Part shown: one piece after another, positions 51,277 to 62,668 of the stretch
Numbering within the stretch: position 1 is the stretch's first letter
Layout of the letters: the number at the start of each line of letters is the position of its first letter
Assembly (NCBI GenBank): GCA_018873245.2
Contig: JAEMBT020000005.1
Location: 9,994,001 to 10,058,000 of the forward strand
Source of the DNA: Archegozetes longisetosus
Lineage: Eukaryota > Arthropoda > Arachnida > Sarcoptiformes > Trhypochthoniidae
Direction: 5' to 3'
Length of the DNA: 64,000 nt
Notes under the pieces: generated by a model
What the model saw: only the letters and a program-made list of their open reading frames with translations
Database searches by the model: none
Told to the model about the DNA's origin: nothing
Position numbers and translations under genes: made by a program

Positions 51277-51356
51277 TGAGGTGATTCAATAAGATCTCGA
51301 CCTCCCTTGTATTGCAGTCACTGGATTATAAGTCGAGAACTTATTGACCTACCTCA
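51277..51356. repeat. 80-bp foldback with 25-bp arms
   Basis: Positions 51277-51301 and 51332-51356 are reverse complements at 21 of 25 positions around a 30-nt loop. Read on the minus strand the same sequence has an A-box-like TAGGTCAATAAG, an anticodon-arm-like CTCGA-CTTATAA-TCCAG (four of five stem pairs) and a B-box-like GGTCGAGATC. It could therefore be a very small foldback element or a tRNA-derived remnant. No target duplication was identified. Confidence 0.65.
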
Positions 51357-52079
51357 AACGTCATAATTTGAATGAAAAACTTTAAACTATTCAATTCATT
51401 CGTTAAGTCATAGGGTTATTATTGAATAAAAATTAAGTCAAGATCTCTTAGTTTAAAAGCACTTTGAACATAAGTTTATCAAAAAATCTAATTGAAAGCA
51501 TAAAAATCATGAATAGAGTAGAGGGAAAATGATAATAAACATTAAGTGTTGTGTAAGTAAGGCTTGATTTAAAAAATACAAGATTTAGATAACATTTAAA
51601 GATATATTTTTTAGCTCAAGAGGATTTTTTGCATAAAAAATATATAAAAACAGTTGTTAGACAATAGAAAAGACTGATTACGTAGCTGATTTCTCATTAC
51701 AATAGAAACTAATGCTTTAGTTTAGCAAATGAATACCGAATAAACTCAAAGACAATCGAATTGAAATCACGACACGGAACAACTTTTATACAAAATTAAG
51801 TCAATAGTATTTGAATTAGACTTTTTTCTACTTTTCAATTAGAAAACAATAGATCTAATCGTAATTTTATCTCATTGTGAACAATCTGAAAAAATGCTAA
51901 TTCAAGTTAAATTCTAATTGGTTTGAATTTAAAGTTGAGCTCAGTAGAAAAAAGAGAAAAAACTCCCAACGAATAGAGCCATTACTATTCGCAAATCTAA
52001 CATTTTCGTCGGTTTCAAATTTTGGATTTCTGATAAACAAGTAAATTGTTCAAATTTGTTTGATACCAGCATTTTCGGC
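51357..52079. other. AT-rich DNA, no gene seen
   Basis: No open frame, repeat or RNA-like structure was recognised. Confidence 0.5.
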
Positions 52080-52111
52080 AAAAATTCAAAAATTCAAAAA
52101 TTCAAAAATTC
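52080..52111. repeat. 8-bp tandem repeat AAAAATTC, four copies
   Basis: Four exact consecutive copies, the same unit length as the repeats at 40.1 and 43.2 kb. Confidence 0.95.
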
Positions 52112-52235
52112 AAAGAAAGTCGAAGTTTTGATAATGAGCAAAAACTATTTGTAAATAAGGCGTTTTGAAAATGATATCAAGTTAATAGTTAGAATGATAA
52201 ACAATATTTGCCTATAATTTATAGAATTTGTATTC

Positions 52236-52260
52236 AGTTAACAATAACTAGGTTTGATTG
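52236..52260 (-). mobile_element. Lone pogo-like right end
   Basis: GTTAACAATAACTAGGTTTGATTG followed by TA is a good match to the family right end. No left end was found upstream within about 400 bp. Confidence 0.45.
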
Positions 52261-52262
52261 TA

Positions 52263-54072
52263 TGCATAGACTATAAAACAAAAGCGCATCAAAATGTGAT
52301 TACAGGTTAAATATGATTGGAATATATAATAAAACTAATGATTAAATAGATAGTAGAAGTAGTTGGAAAAACACTAATGATAATCATAATGAAGATAATA
52401 ATAAATTATGTAAAAACACAGGAGAGAACAGTACTAATAGATTAGGATAAAACGAAAAAAACTTAACATTAACAGCATTTACATGAAAAATGAAATCAAA
52501 TATCAGTGAAAAGCCATAATAAGTGTCCATTTTTGTTCATCGTCTACTCACACGCTTGATAGATCAACCATTTGATGGCCTAATGTATTAAATAGATTAA
52601 CAGCAGGGCTATAACTGCCCTTAAGTTAACTTTTCATGTATGATCGAAAACATTAAAACAGCATAGAAATCATACTATTGTCACCATTTTCTTCTTTATG
52701 CTTTTATTCCCAATACAAATATGTTTTTAAATCTCATAAGTATTCCATTAATCACTGTTTCACTGGCTTCAAGTTTATTTTCATTAGTTATTCTCCAAAT
52801 TGTAGCTGTTTAATTATTCAATTGTGTATAACTACTTCACATTAATGACAATCTAATGCTTTTTGTTAATATTATCTATTCTATTGAGAAATAGGTCTAC
52901 AAATCGTATTAAATCTATTTATTGATTATCCGTTCTTTTCTTATATGAAATTTAATCTAATTTTAGGCTTTCATAGAATTCGTACACACTTTTGATTTAA
53001 TGAAAAATTTGATTTTAATCAATTTCATCAACAGACTATATTCAGAAATTTAATTTTGAAAAATTTTTTCTCAGTTAGATTGTCATGTAGATCGTTGTTT
53101 AAGCCAAAAAATTATTTTTGAGTTTAGTTTTGTTGAAGTTATGTGAATCAACGAGAATTTTATTCAACAGCATACAATTCTAATTTCTATTAAAGTAAGA
53201 TAACTTATAATCTAATCGTAATATAGTTCAAATTGAAACTTAAAACTAGCTTAGAAAATGATTTTGCCTGAAAAATGGCTTAAAACAAAAGCGAAGATAT
53301 GCGGACATAAAAGAGAAAACAAAATTGAAGTTTAGATAGAAAAAGCAGTAAACTTAAAAGGGCATGTTGCTGAAGACGGAGAGGTCTAAAAAAGGTAGCA
53401 TCGAGAACTACTAGTGGCAAAACTAAACTATCATAATCAACATAATAGTTAGGTTTAGAAGAAAAACATAACTACATAATCGTTTATACATATTCTCACG
53501 CGAATAGTAAACTTATTTTTGGCGCCATTACTATCTCTAATGGAAGTTAAATCGTTTTGACTCCTCAATATTTTCTTCTCTCACCTATAATTGATTGCTG
53601 AATAATTTGTTACTCTTAGGCAAATTAAAGCACTAATCAAATAAATGGTGTCTATCAGTCTATTAACTGTTTATATAAGAAATGTATGATTGATTTGATT
53701 TTGAAGCGTAAAAATGTTTTTGTTAGTTGTATTGAATATTTTTAGAATCACTACTGCATAAAGTGACCAAAATGTTAGAAATAATCAAATTTGATTTAAA
53801 GTGATGTGAAAAAAAGATATTTTCTTTTCAAAGATTAAAGCTATAAATAATGTTGAACTTATATTTAATTTCTCAAACTTCTTACTTAACTTTGTTATCA
53901 AAGCTTAAATGAAATGATATTTAATTTGTTTTCAGAGTATAAGAGAAACGTTTTCTCACTTATTTATAACCAAAGCCTAAATAAAATCGTGATTCAAATT
54001 AATTGATTGATAGCATAATTAGTTATTTTCTAAACAAAAATATCGAAAGCTAAAGTTCTAACGTATAAAGAA
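52263..54072. other. AT-rich DNA, no gene seen
   Basis: No supported gene and no repeat of note was recognised. Confidence 0.5.
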
Positions 54073-54135
54073 GTGATTAGTCTAGTGGTGGTTTGACTAA
54101 AAAAACGCGTTAATTTATTGTTTACTCCCCTAAAG
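54073..54135 (+). other. Possible tRNA-like head (A box clear, B box weak)
   Basis: TTAGTCTAGTGGTGG at 54077-54091 is close to the A-box region of Asp/Glu/Gly-type tRNAs. TTGTTTACTCCCC about 41 bp downstream is a weak B box at the right spacing. A run of A between them does not fit a normal anticodon arm. It directly precedes the coding-like stretch below, so the two may form one decayed element. Confidence 0.25.
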
Positions 54136-54386
54136 ATCCTATTGAGGAGTATTTTGAGGAGTATCTTGAGCATTTTCAGGCTAAAATACTCGATTTAAAG
54201 CTGTCTAAAAGGAAAAAAGTAAAAGCTATTAACCAAAAAAGGCATAGATTCGTGGTTTAGAAAAAGCTACTCCTAATATACACTCTCTATCAGAACCGAA
54301 ATCAGACTCAAGTCTACATTAAAAGCAATCTTCAAACTTACAGAAGCAGTGGTTATAGCCTTGGGCTACAATCAGAGCTATCTTTT
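54114..54386 (+). pseudogene. Coding-like relic with one internal stop
   Basis: In one frame 54114-54257 (48 codons) is open, a TAG stands at 54258-54260, and the same frame is then open to 54386 before TGA. One stop in 91 codons is unusual here, where stops come about every dozen codons. The first half is charged and repetitive in Glu, Lys and Tyr (PIEEYFEEYLEHF, then KLSKRKKVK); the second is rich in Gln, Asn and Ser. I recognise no domain, and the first in-frame stop lies directly upstream. It may be a fragment of an old transposon protein or a host exon relic, or simply chance. Confidence 0.25.
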
Positions 54387-54389
54387 TGA

Positions 54390-56209
54390 AAAATTTTCGG
54401 CTCCCGAACAGACACGCCTTGACTGACGCACTTAAGAAACTCGGTTACAGAACAACTATAACTGGGTTTCTATACTCTAAATATTTTTCTCTTTTCAATA
54501 CTATAATTATTATATATAAGACTTGATATATATTTTTTGTCCTCGTCTAAAGAAAGTGTTTATATAATAATGATACGAGAGAAAGTATAAAATAAATGAT
54601 TTTCAATTTTGTTCGTCAGCTACAGTAGCTCAATATTTAAATTAATAGGTTTGATAAAGTCAATTTTAGTATTAGTTATAGTTTGCACGTATTTTCTACT
54701 CTAAGGCATTTCTTTAAATTACAGATAGAGTAATAATACATTATGTTGTTCTGTCTGTAGAAATGCAACTATCTACTATTCCATTGGACAAATTTCTATA
54801 CTATTTTCTATTAAAAAATATACGTTTTTACTTGCAACTAAACAGAGCTTTCTTATCTATAATTTCTATTTTATCAATTATTCCTACTGAGTCACTTGCG
54901 AACAATTTGTCAGAAAGTATTTGAAAAATAAGATTATTTCAATTTGAATAATAATAATATGAGAAGGTGTGCGTTGAGAGACAATATGTATTACTCATGA
55001 ATATATCCTTAGCCTAAAAACTATTTCTCCAGTCAATTAGAAATGAATCTAATTTTGATTTTCTAAACGGCAACCCTTTGTATCAATCAAAAGTAGTTAA
55101 TATTTATTATTGATAGAATTTTACTAAACCTATCAATAAGACCATACAAAATTGACTCAATTTTTCGATTAAATAGTAATTACATTATTGGGCGTAAAAT
55201 AGTGTACAATTACTTATTATTAAATTGTATATCACGTCAAAAGATATACTGAACAGAGATATAACCTTAACCCTAATTTATGCATCAAATTGATGAAATT
55301 AATTTCTATTATGAATCAATTTTTTGTTGAAATGTGTTTTTCAGAATTATTTTTCAATTTTGTTCATGATAAAATCAGAGTAGAGAACAATAGCTCGAAA
55401 ATATTGCATTTAATAATCAGTCAAAGATACTTTATCAAAAACCTTCATAATACAGTTCAATGAGATTTAGTACAAAATAGAAATTACTTTTTAGAATTTG
55501 TATTCAAGTTATGATTGATCTTTAAACTCTTTAAAGGCATAAAAAATTTGTTATGCATCAATTCGTTATTTAAACATATGTTCTGGTTTACAAATTGCTT
55601 CACAGTTTGTTGTATTTCCTGAAAATTAAACTCAATTTGCTTATTTGGAAAGTCTTTGTAAAACTTCTCAGACTTGACGTTGTTTTTTATGCAATCTAAG
55701 TAAATCGATTTGAAAAATATGGAATGAGAAATTATTGATAAATATGCAACTTACAAATATACAAATATACGCATATATATCTTTTGTTATTTAAAAATTT
55801 ACAATCTGTCGAATATTCGGAAAATGATTGTATATTTGAAAAATTACCAGAAAATTAGTAAAGTTATGGCATTTTTGCTTTATAAGCTATTGAAGTTAAA
55901 CACAGAAAAAATATTTTTTCATCAAGACAAAATTTTTGACTTAAAGAAAAAGTGAATATAATTTATAATGTGTTTGAAATGCTAAATAAAAGCTTGATTT
56001 TACATATCAAGGTTTTGAAAAATCTTTATTGAAAGGCTTTCCGAAAACCCCCTCTGAGTAAAATCCATTAGACATTCAATTATATGTGAATATTAATAGA
56101 AAAGAAAGAAAATAAATTGAATATACATTTAATATCATCGGCAAAATTGAAACCTAAGGTCGAAATCAATGCGTAAAAACGTATAGGAAAAGAGAGAAAA
56201 ACACTTTTA
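54390..56209. other. AT-rich DNA, no gene seen
   Basis: No supported gene. The only repeat recognised is the short 8-bp tandem repeat near 55.76 kb. Confidence 0.5.
55753..55776. repeat. 8-bp tandem repeat ACAAATAT, about three copies
   Basis: Two exact copies are followed by ACGCATAT. This is a fourth locus with an 8-bp unit, less perfect than the others. Confidence 0.7.
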
Positions 56210-56600
56210 CCCCAAAGCTATACAGGTCTGAAACCCAGTGAATTATTGCCCACTTTTTTGAAAGTTACTGAAAATCTAACTTAGATTTGGGGCCAAATCG
56301 TAAGGTTGAAAACCATCTGCGTGTCTGTAAAGTGCAAACTAATGCATATTTCCTCCAACCTAGCCAAAAAGTGAATGGCCTGCAACAACGGTATAAGTGA
56401 CTAATACCAAAGCTTACATTGAAGTCCTTCTTTTAGATAACCTAACTGAAAGTCCACAAAACTCCGGCTTTAAGTAATTCAAAGCACAGGCTTTTGTAAA
56501 ACCCATTCGAAACGCATCACCGAATGAGTCGACATGAGGGCTATGAAGGTCTCAGCGGGACTTTTCAGATACCATGCCATCAGAATTGCCGATAAGTTTT
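56210..56600. other. Relatively GC-rich island of unknown origin
   Basis: This stretch contains less AT than its flanks, with words such as TCTCAGCGGGAC, CACCGAATGAGTCGACATGAGG and CTCCGGC. No long frame, inverted termini or tRNA-like boxes were found. It could be an old element or a lost gene fragment. Confidence 0.3.
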
Positions 56601-58263
56601 AGTACTAGTACAGAAAATAATATAATAAAATATACCGAGTAGAGGACTGAATACTAGACCATTATCATATAAAAAGGGCCTGAAGGGGGAGTTTGACTAT
56701 ATTGAAGGGCAAAACATTGGCAGCTATTCATTAGGTCTATAGATATATTCGGGTTTTGGAAGAATAGGCTTTTGGGACGTCTTATACCATATATTTTTAT
56801 TGTTATGTGAGATAACAGAAAATATATATTTCTTTCACTCTCCTATTCATGCCTTATATATGTGTTGACGTGAGAACTAGGAGTCGGAACTTTTCAGGTT
56901 AGGTCCGACTGATAGGTGATGATAGGTTTAGAACATGTATGTGTTTATGAGAGGGATAGAAATCATGTTTTGTGCTGTATTTCTGGTCGATTTGTTAGCT
57001 TATAAGTTTAAATGTTAATAATATATTAGTTGACAGGTTTTGATATGATATATATTTTCTCTACTTCTGTTTAGATTCTTAGATTTGAGTCTTAGGTAGA
57101 TTTTTAATGATAAGGTTAATTACCAAGAGCTTCAAGTGAAAATTGATTTTTGATATGAAATGATTGAATGTTTCATTTATAATGATTGTAAATTTGATTA
57201 TTCAATTATAAGTGTGTTGGCCATTATTAGATTAGATCTAAAAAATAAATCTAATTCTAGTCTTCGGTCGATCCTCACTTCAAAACATAAATTAATACAA
57301 GGATCTAAGTTTCGTGATTAAATTTGATATACAGTTGATAAAACCTAATGCCTAAAATTTGATTTTGAATTTCACACCAGTTTTCTACTAAAAATTGTGT
57401 CGAGGGCTTAAAAATTTGGAAAGAAAGAGAAAGAATTGACACTTGATTTTGCAAAATTGACAGCATGCAAATCATTAATCAACTGCTAATTATTATAAGT
57501 TGTATCCTAGAACTTGTAATATTTTGCTTCAAAAAAATCTCGAGCTATGGATTTCAAAAGACTTAACAGATAATAACCAGGTCGGAAAAATAATCAAAAT
57601 ATTACTCATTCATGTTTTACACAGGAATGTGATCAATGGAAAATGATGTCGATGTTACTGAGCCAATGATAACTTCTTAATTTGAACATTTAAGCGATTA
57701 TTCTTGTATTACAATTGTTTTACAGTTGAGAAATTTTTAAAATCTTTTATTTTTGCTTCATTCAAATAAAAAGTTTAGTAAGAAAGAGTTGCAATGAATT
57801 GAAGATAAAGAATTTGTGAGAAACTCTAAAAATTTAATAGGTATCAAAATTGTTATAGATCCATTTGCCAGATAGTTCATATGTAATTATTACGATTGTT
57901 TGAAAACTGACGATATTTACAGTTTGTTTTTGATAAAATTTTGACTTAGAGCAATAGTATTTGAGCGAATAAGCTGTGATTTATTAACTAATTTGTAGGA
58001 ATCTAATTGAAAATCATATTTTATTAATATTATAATCTTGTTATTATATCTATATAAATACAGGAGAGGTACTTTTATAAGTTTTATGCTTTTCTTAAGA
58101 AGTGTTACAAAGTTGAAATGTAAAAGTCAAAGTAAGTCGCATCAATATACATAGCAATTTTTAATCCATAATAAAGATTTTAATATATGAAATAGTTAAT
58201 TATATATAATTTAAGTACCTTTATTTTTTATTTATATAATTAAAAATTTGAAAATATCACTCT
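56601..58263. other. AT-rich DNA, no gene seen
   Basis: No open frame, repeat or RNA-like structure of note was recognised. Confidence 0.5.
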
Positions 58264-58283
58264 TGCATTTATATATAAATGCA
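58264..58283. repeat. Perfect 20-bp palindrome
   Basis: TGCATTTATATATAAATGCA reads the same on both strands. A partial second copy (GCATTTATATACATGCA) follows, giving a short tandem look. Confidence 0.65.
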
Positions 58284-58815
58284 TTTATATACATGCATTT
58301 TTTGATATTTCAAAAACTTTACAGTTTGTAATATTTTATCAAGTAAAATGCTTCAATTGAAAAGATAAGGTGAAAATACGTTTGAACCTTTCAAACGTAC
58401 ACATCGTGTTTAATGGGTTTGAATAGAGAAATTCGAAAAATATTGCGTAACTTATTCAATTGTCATTTACACCAGAGCCCAAAATATTCAAAATATTGTC
58501 CCTATATTAACTTGAATTTTAGTCACGTGAGAATTTTACAGTTTGTTGCACAGGTAGAAAACGAAACAATATTGATAAGTTGTTGAAAATTGGTCAAATT
58601 ATTGAAATTTTTTTCCATCTCCAAAAGCATTAGAAAAATGAAAGGTCCATAAAATAGTAGTAAAAAATTTGTTTTCAATTCAATACTAATTACAATAGTA
58701 TAATAAATGGTAGTAATTCTCTTATGTTGAAACATAATCAAAAAGGCAAATCGAAAATAAAATCTCATTTAATAAAACGGAAGTTATTCAAAGAGCAAAG
58801 TCTATAAAACAAAGT

Positions 58816-58840
58816 AGAGAGAGAGAGAGAGAGAGAGAGA
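58816..58840. repeat. (GA)n microsatellite
   Basis: A pure GA run of about 25 bp. Confidence 0.95.
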
Positions 58841-58905
58841 AGAGGCATATGACAAAATGGATTGTATTGAAGTTTAGGTGAAAATGTTTATTAGCCTAAT
58901 ATAAA

Positions 58906-58929
58906 TGTGTGTGTGTGTGTGTGTGTGTA
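58906..58929. repeat. (TG)n microsatellite
   Basis: A pure TG run of about 24 bp, 65 bp after the GA run. Confidence 0.95.
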
Positions 58930-59307
58930 TTATGTGAAAAAACGTGTTTCACTTCAGAGATTGAATGAGAGAAAAGGTGGGGATAATATGCAAGTACAGT
59001 AAATGCTAAGTAAATACTTGAAAAACTAAGTACATACAAGATTTTCTGTATTTCTATTTATGTTACCTTTGGTTATACCTTAAGCTAATATTCAAATATT
59101 TACACTATGTTAAATATAACCTAAATGACAACTCTGATTAAAACAATCGGTCAAAAATATTGTATTACACACAATACTAATGTCAATATTTTCCTTAAGT
59201 CAATCAATTCCAAACTAAATTAGAATCTATTTTTTCTCCTGTTAAAACTCAAATAATACATTTTTCTTATATGAATTGGTTTCTGCCTGAAATTTATTTT
59301 AAAAATC

Positions 59308-59441
59308 CAGGGCTACATTCTCTAACGATTGCAAACTACAAAACATAAGGCAACTGCAAATGGTTGATTGCAAACCATCCATTTTTGTTATACACTTTTG
59401 CGACATTGCTAATTTTGCAATGTTTCCAGAGTGCAGCCCTG
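59308..59441. mobile_element. hAT-like miniature element, 134 bp
   Basis: The left end CAGGGCTACATTCTC and the right end GAGTGCAGCCCTG are inverted repeats of a CAGGGCTGCACTCT-type terminus typical of hAT elements. Subterminal TTGCAAACTAC, CTGCAAATGG, TTGCAAACC and (inverted) TTTTGCAATG words repeat inside, as is common in hAT-derived miniature elements. The flanking eight bases on each side do not match, so a target duplication is not visible. A spurious 79-codon reverse frame covers it. Confidence 0.65.
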
Positions 59442-59622
59442 AGTTTTACATCGATTTGATTAGAAAATTTTAACACAAATTCTCGGCAAATTCTCGGCAA
59501 ATTCTCAAGAGAAAATTCAAACTTTAAAAATGAATCCTCTAACTTGTCCCTAAGAGTTGAAAAACGAAATAACACTTAGATTGCTAACATTCTTGGAAAT
59601 AGAATAATTGATATCCTATTCA

Positions 59623-59648
59623 TGTATACTATAAGTGGAATTTTACTG
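59623..59648 (-). mobile_element. Lone pogo-like right end
   Basis: CTATAAGTGGAATTTTACTG followed by TA is the reverse complement of the family start. No left end was found between the hAT-like element and this point. Confidence 0.45.
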
Positions 59649-59829
59649 TACATAATAAGCGGTATGGAAGAGAGAGTGAAAAAAAATAAATTATACCACA
59701 AAACACAAAAGCGTACACATTTAAGTGGCCTTCGGGTCACACCCGAGACGTAAAAAACAAATGATTCAAATCCGCCTCCACTGAAGAGCGGCTGAAAGTA
59801 TGCGTAAAAACGACTAAACTGTGAATGAG

Positions 59830-59836
<7 letters not shown>

Positions 59837-59862
<26 letters not shown>
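59837..59862. repeat. (GA)n microsatellite
   Basis: A pure AG/GA run of about 26 bp. Confidence 0.95.
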
Positions 59863-60195
59863 ATTATACAACAGTTACACATGAAAATCAAATTTCTGTC
59901 ATGTTCTACACGATTGTAATACAGAATCAGTTTTAGTGCAGATTCTTTTTCTCGCCCTTTACTGTTATTTTTCAGGATTTTTCTCATTGATATGTATTTA
60001 TCTTTTAGAGAGAAGTGCCTTTTGAAGGGATAGTACAGTATTGACAATAGAAGAGCAAATGTTGAGCACATTTACAACTCTGTGAAGAATGGATATATTT
60101 ATTCTAAGACTTTCAGTTCTCCAACTCCTTCAAAGTCATGTTAATGTTTGAATAGATTGTCTTTTCGGCGGCTTTTTCTTTACTTTTTTCCGACT

Positions 60196-60386
60196 CAAGT
60201 TAAACCTAGTTATATTCAACTTCAACAATCTGAACAGTTTTATTCCTTAAATTCAATTTTCGTTTATATCGAGTTGTTTTTATATCGAATTTTTGCTTTT
60301 ATCTGATTTTCGCTTATATCGAATCTTGGTTTATATCGAATTTCCGAACTTGTTATTTAGAAGTTTATTATAACGAGGTTTGAATG
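60196..60386. mobile_element. Pogo/Tigger-like miniature element, about 191 bp, with internal repeats
   Basis: The left end is CAAGTTAAACCTAGTTATATTCAAC and the right end is TATTATAACGAGGTTTGAATG. Between 60254 and 60345 the word TTATATCGAATTT recurs about four times with small changes, an array of subterminal-type motifs that would multiply transposase-binding-like sites. The TA duplication is decayed. Confidence 0.75.
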
Positions 60387-62307
60387 TTTTTTGTTGAACA
60401 AAATAGCATTAGACTTTGAACTCGAATTTTAAGCGCATTATTACGCAAAATGTGTTTGAATTTTATACAAATCTGTTTGAAATGAACTCTAAGCCTGAAA
60501 ATCCTTTGTACTTCATATAAATATTTAATAAAACATTAGCTAAAAACTGAAAATTTTATTCAGTGTGAAATTCATGAATATTTTAGATTTGAAAAGTTTA
60601 TTTTCAAAGTAAAGCTGTTGAATAGGCGTTTGGTATAAATATTTGATTGAAATTTGTTCACCTTTTCAAATTTTATATAAATATATTATCAAACAAATAT
60701 ATCGTTAAATCCATTCTTATCCTAAAAAAGTTTTAAGTATTTTTTACTTATATAGAAGATTGAAATTAGCTAAAAATATACTCGTTTTCCTACATAGAGA
60801 ACAAATCTTTTCCGTAATCTAACCGGTAGTTCACTGTTAGGTAAGTCTAGTCGTGATAACTAAAGAGTACTAGACATGCATTAAAAGCATTTCTATTCAA
60901 TAATGAATAAAAATAAGATTTTATATCAAAGTAAAAACCATGAGAAAAAAAATAGTGAACAAAATGATTTTCTAAACAAGTGTTTGATATGATAAGGAAG
61001 ATGAGAAGGCGTTAAGAATAAAATGGATCTCAAAGCAGGAAAACATTCAGTAGGGAGTCAGTAAGCATGAGATAGTAAGAAGTAATGGTTTTTATACTAT
61101 TTTGTATAAGTCTTGTCGATAGAATAGCTATCAATTTGAATACAGGTGTAGATTATTTGTGTTGAAAACTTGTAGTCACAATAAAATCGCGTAAACTTTT
61201 ACTCGTATGAACCCCTAGAAACCTCCTAAAAGCCCCGACCTCTTAATGAAGTGATAATATCATTATTTTCCTCTACTAAATAGACTTTTAGTAAATGCTA
61301 ATGTGTAGTAATGAGAAAATTAAAAATTAATTTAACAGATGCAAAACTGAGATAAGTTTATAAATGGCAGATTGAGAGAGGAATAATTGTTTACGTATCT
61401 TAAAGCAAAACAGAATAATTGTTTTTTTAGTTAAACTTTAAGTTAATTCTAAATTAACAACAAATTTCTGATCCCTTAAGCTAAACATTTGGCTTAAGTG
61501 TAGAAAATGGTTAGATTTGAATGGTTAGATTTGTTAGCTAATTTATATTTTCTTTCATCTATGCAAAACACCTGCCCCTCAGTTAGAAGGACTTTTAAGC
61601 CATAAGTAAATAACTTTCAAATATTTCTTTTTTTTTTTGCTTTTTTTATTACTCAAGCCATATGCAATTCTCACTAACGCTCTCTTCTTCATGATCAGGA
61701 GGCTATAAATTAGTAAAACTTTATTACCTTTGAACATATTTTTTGCGATTGAGCTAAATGTTTGAGCCTATATATAGAGCTAATTTTGCAATAAGTAGAT
61801 TTGAGACATAAATGTATTACTAGAATTACCAATTAATTATCTATTTATATAATATGAACAAAAAATTAATGCACTTTTAATCATAAATATTAATATAACT
61901 AAATCATCTAATTTCCATTAATTCAATTGAGAACTAGTCCAACAAAAGTTAACATTTTCACTATTTATATAATTGAGATATTTCTTAAATGATTGAACTA
62001 TTACTTAAGACAAAACGCTAGAAAACGATTAAGAATAAGAAGTTAATCAATAGTAAACTTGCGTATCATTCGGTAATAAGACGTGTAAAGGGCTTTAAGG
62101 CTTTTCATACAATTGAAAATCTATCCCCTATTTAGTAATCAATTTAGTTCACATTTAGGCTTCACTTTTTTCTCTCTTTGTATCTCTTGATTTTCTTCTC
62201 TCACCAAATATTTTTCAAATCTAATCACGTCTGAGAATTAAAGTAAGAGATACTGAACACGATTCGAATGATCAAAACGTAGAAGCCAACTACTTTTCTC
62301 ACACGTA
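60387..62307. other. AT-rich DNA, no gene seen
   Basis: No supported gene. A run of eleven T at 61628-61638, followed by GC and seven more T, is the longest homopolymer noticed here. Confidence 0.5.
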
Positions 62308-62666
62308 TAGTCGAACCTAGTTACGATGGACCTTAGACTAACACCCAAAAGTCTGTTCCGAAATGTTTAAGCAAAAGTCTAAATTTCAGACCAAGACCTG
62401 AATAAGCAACCTGAAACTAGGAATTGGTCAATGATTATTTGTGGACTGAATTTTGTTAACTATCTTCTTTAGTTTCTTTAAATATTGACAAGTTTTCAAT
62501 AATTTTATGTGGAGTATTATAGAATTCTAATAAAATTTTAAAATTCAAATTTTGTCAACTGTAAAGGAGATTAAATTCTATAAACCACAAAGTTTTCTAT
62601 CGTATTATGAGTCAACTTTTTAGCCATTTCAAGTACTTAAAACTTTATAATAATCAGGTTTGACTG
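62308..62666. mobile_element. Long pogo/Tigger-like miniature element, about 359 bp
   Basis: The left end TAGTCGAACCTAGTTACGATGGACC follows TA at 62306-62307. The right end, CTTTATAATAATCAGGTTTGACTG, is followed by TA at 62667-62668. It is nearly twice the usual size, so it may hold an insertion or be a longer deletion derivative of the parent transposon. No transposase-like frame was seen in it. Confidence 0.7.
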
Positions 62667-62668
62667 TA

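Noticed and set aside
52604..52621. CAGGGCTATAACTGCCCT as a hAT-like end
   Set aside because: It is a small local hairpin (AGGGC/GCCCT), and no partner end was found.
59336..60071. Three neighbouring reverse frames of 79-85 codons
   Set aside because: They cover a hAT-like miniature element, a pogo-like end and a GA tract. There is no shared frame, domain or splice pattern.
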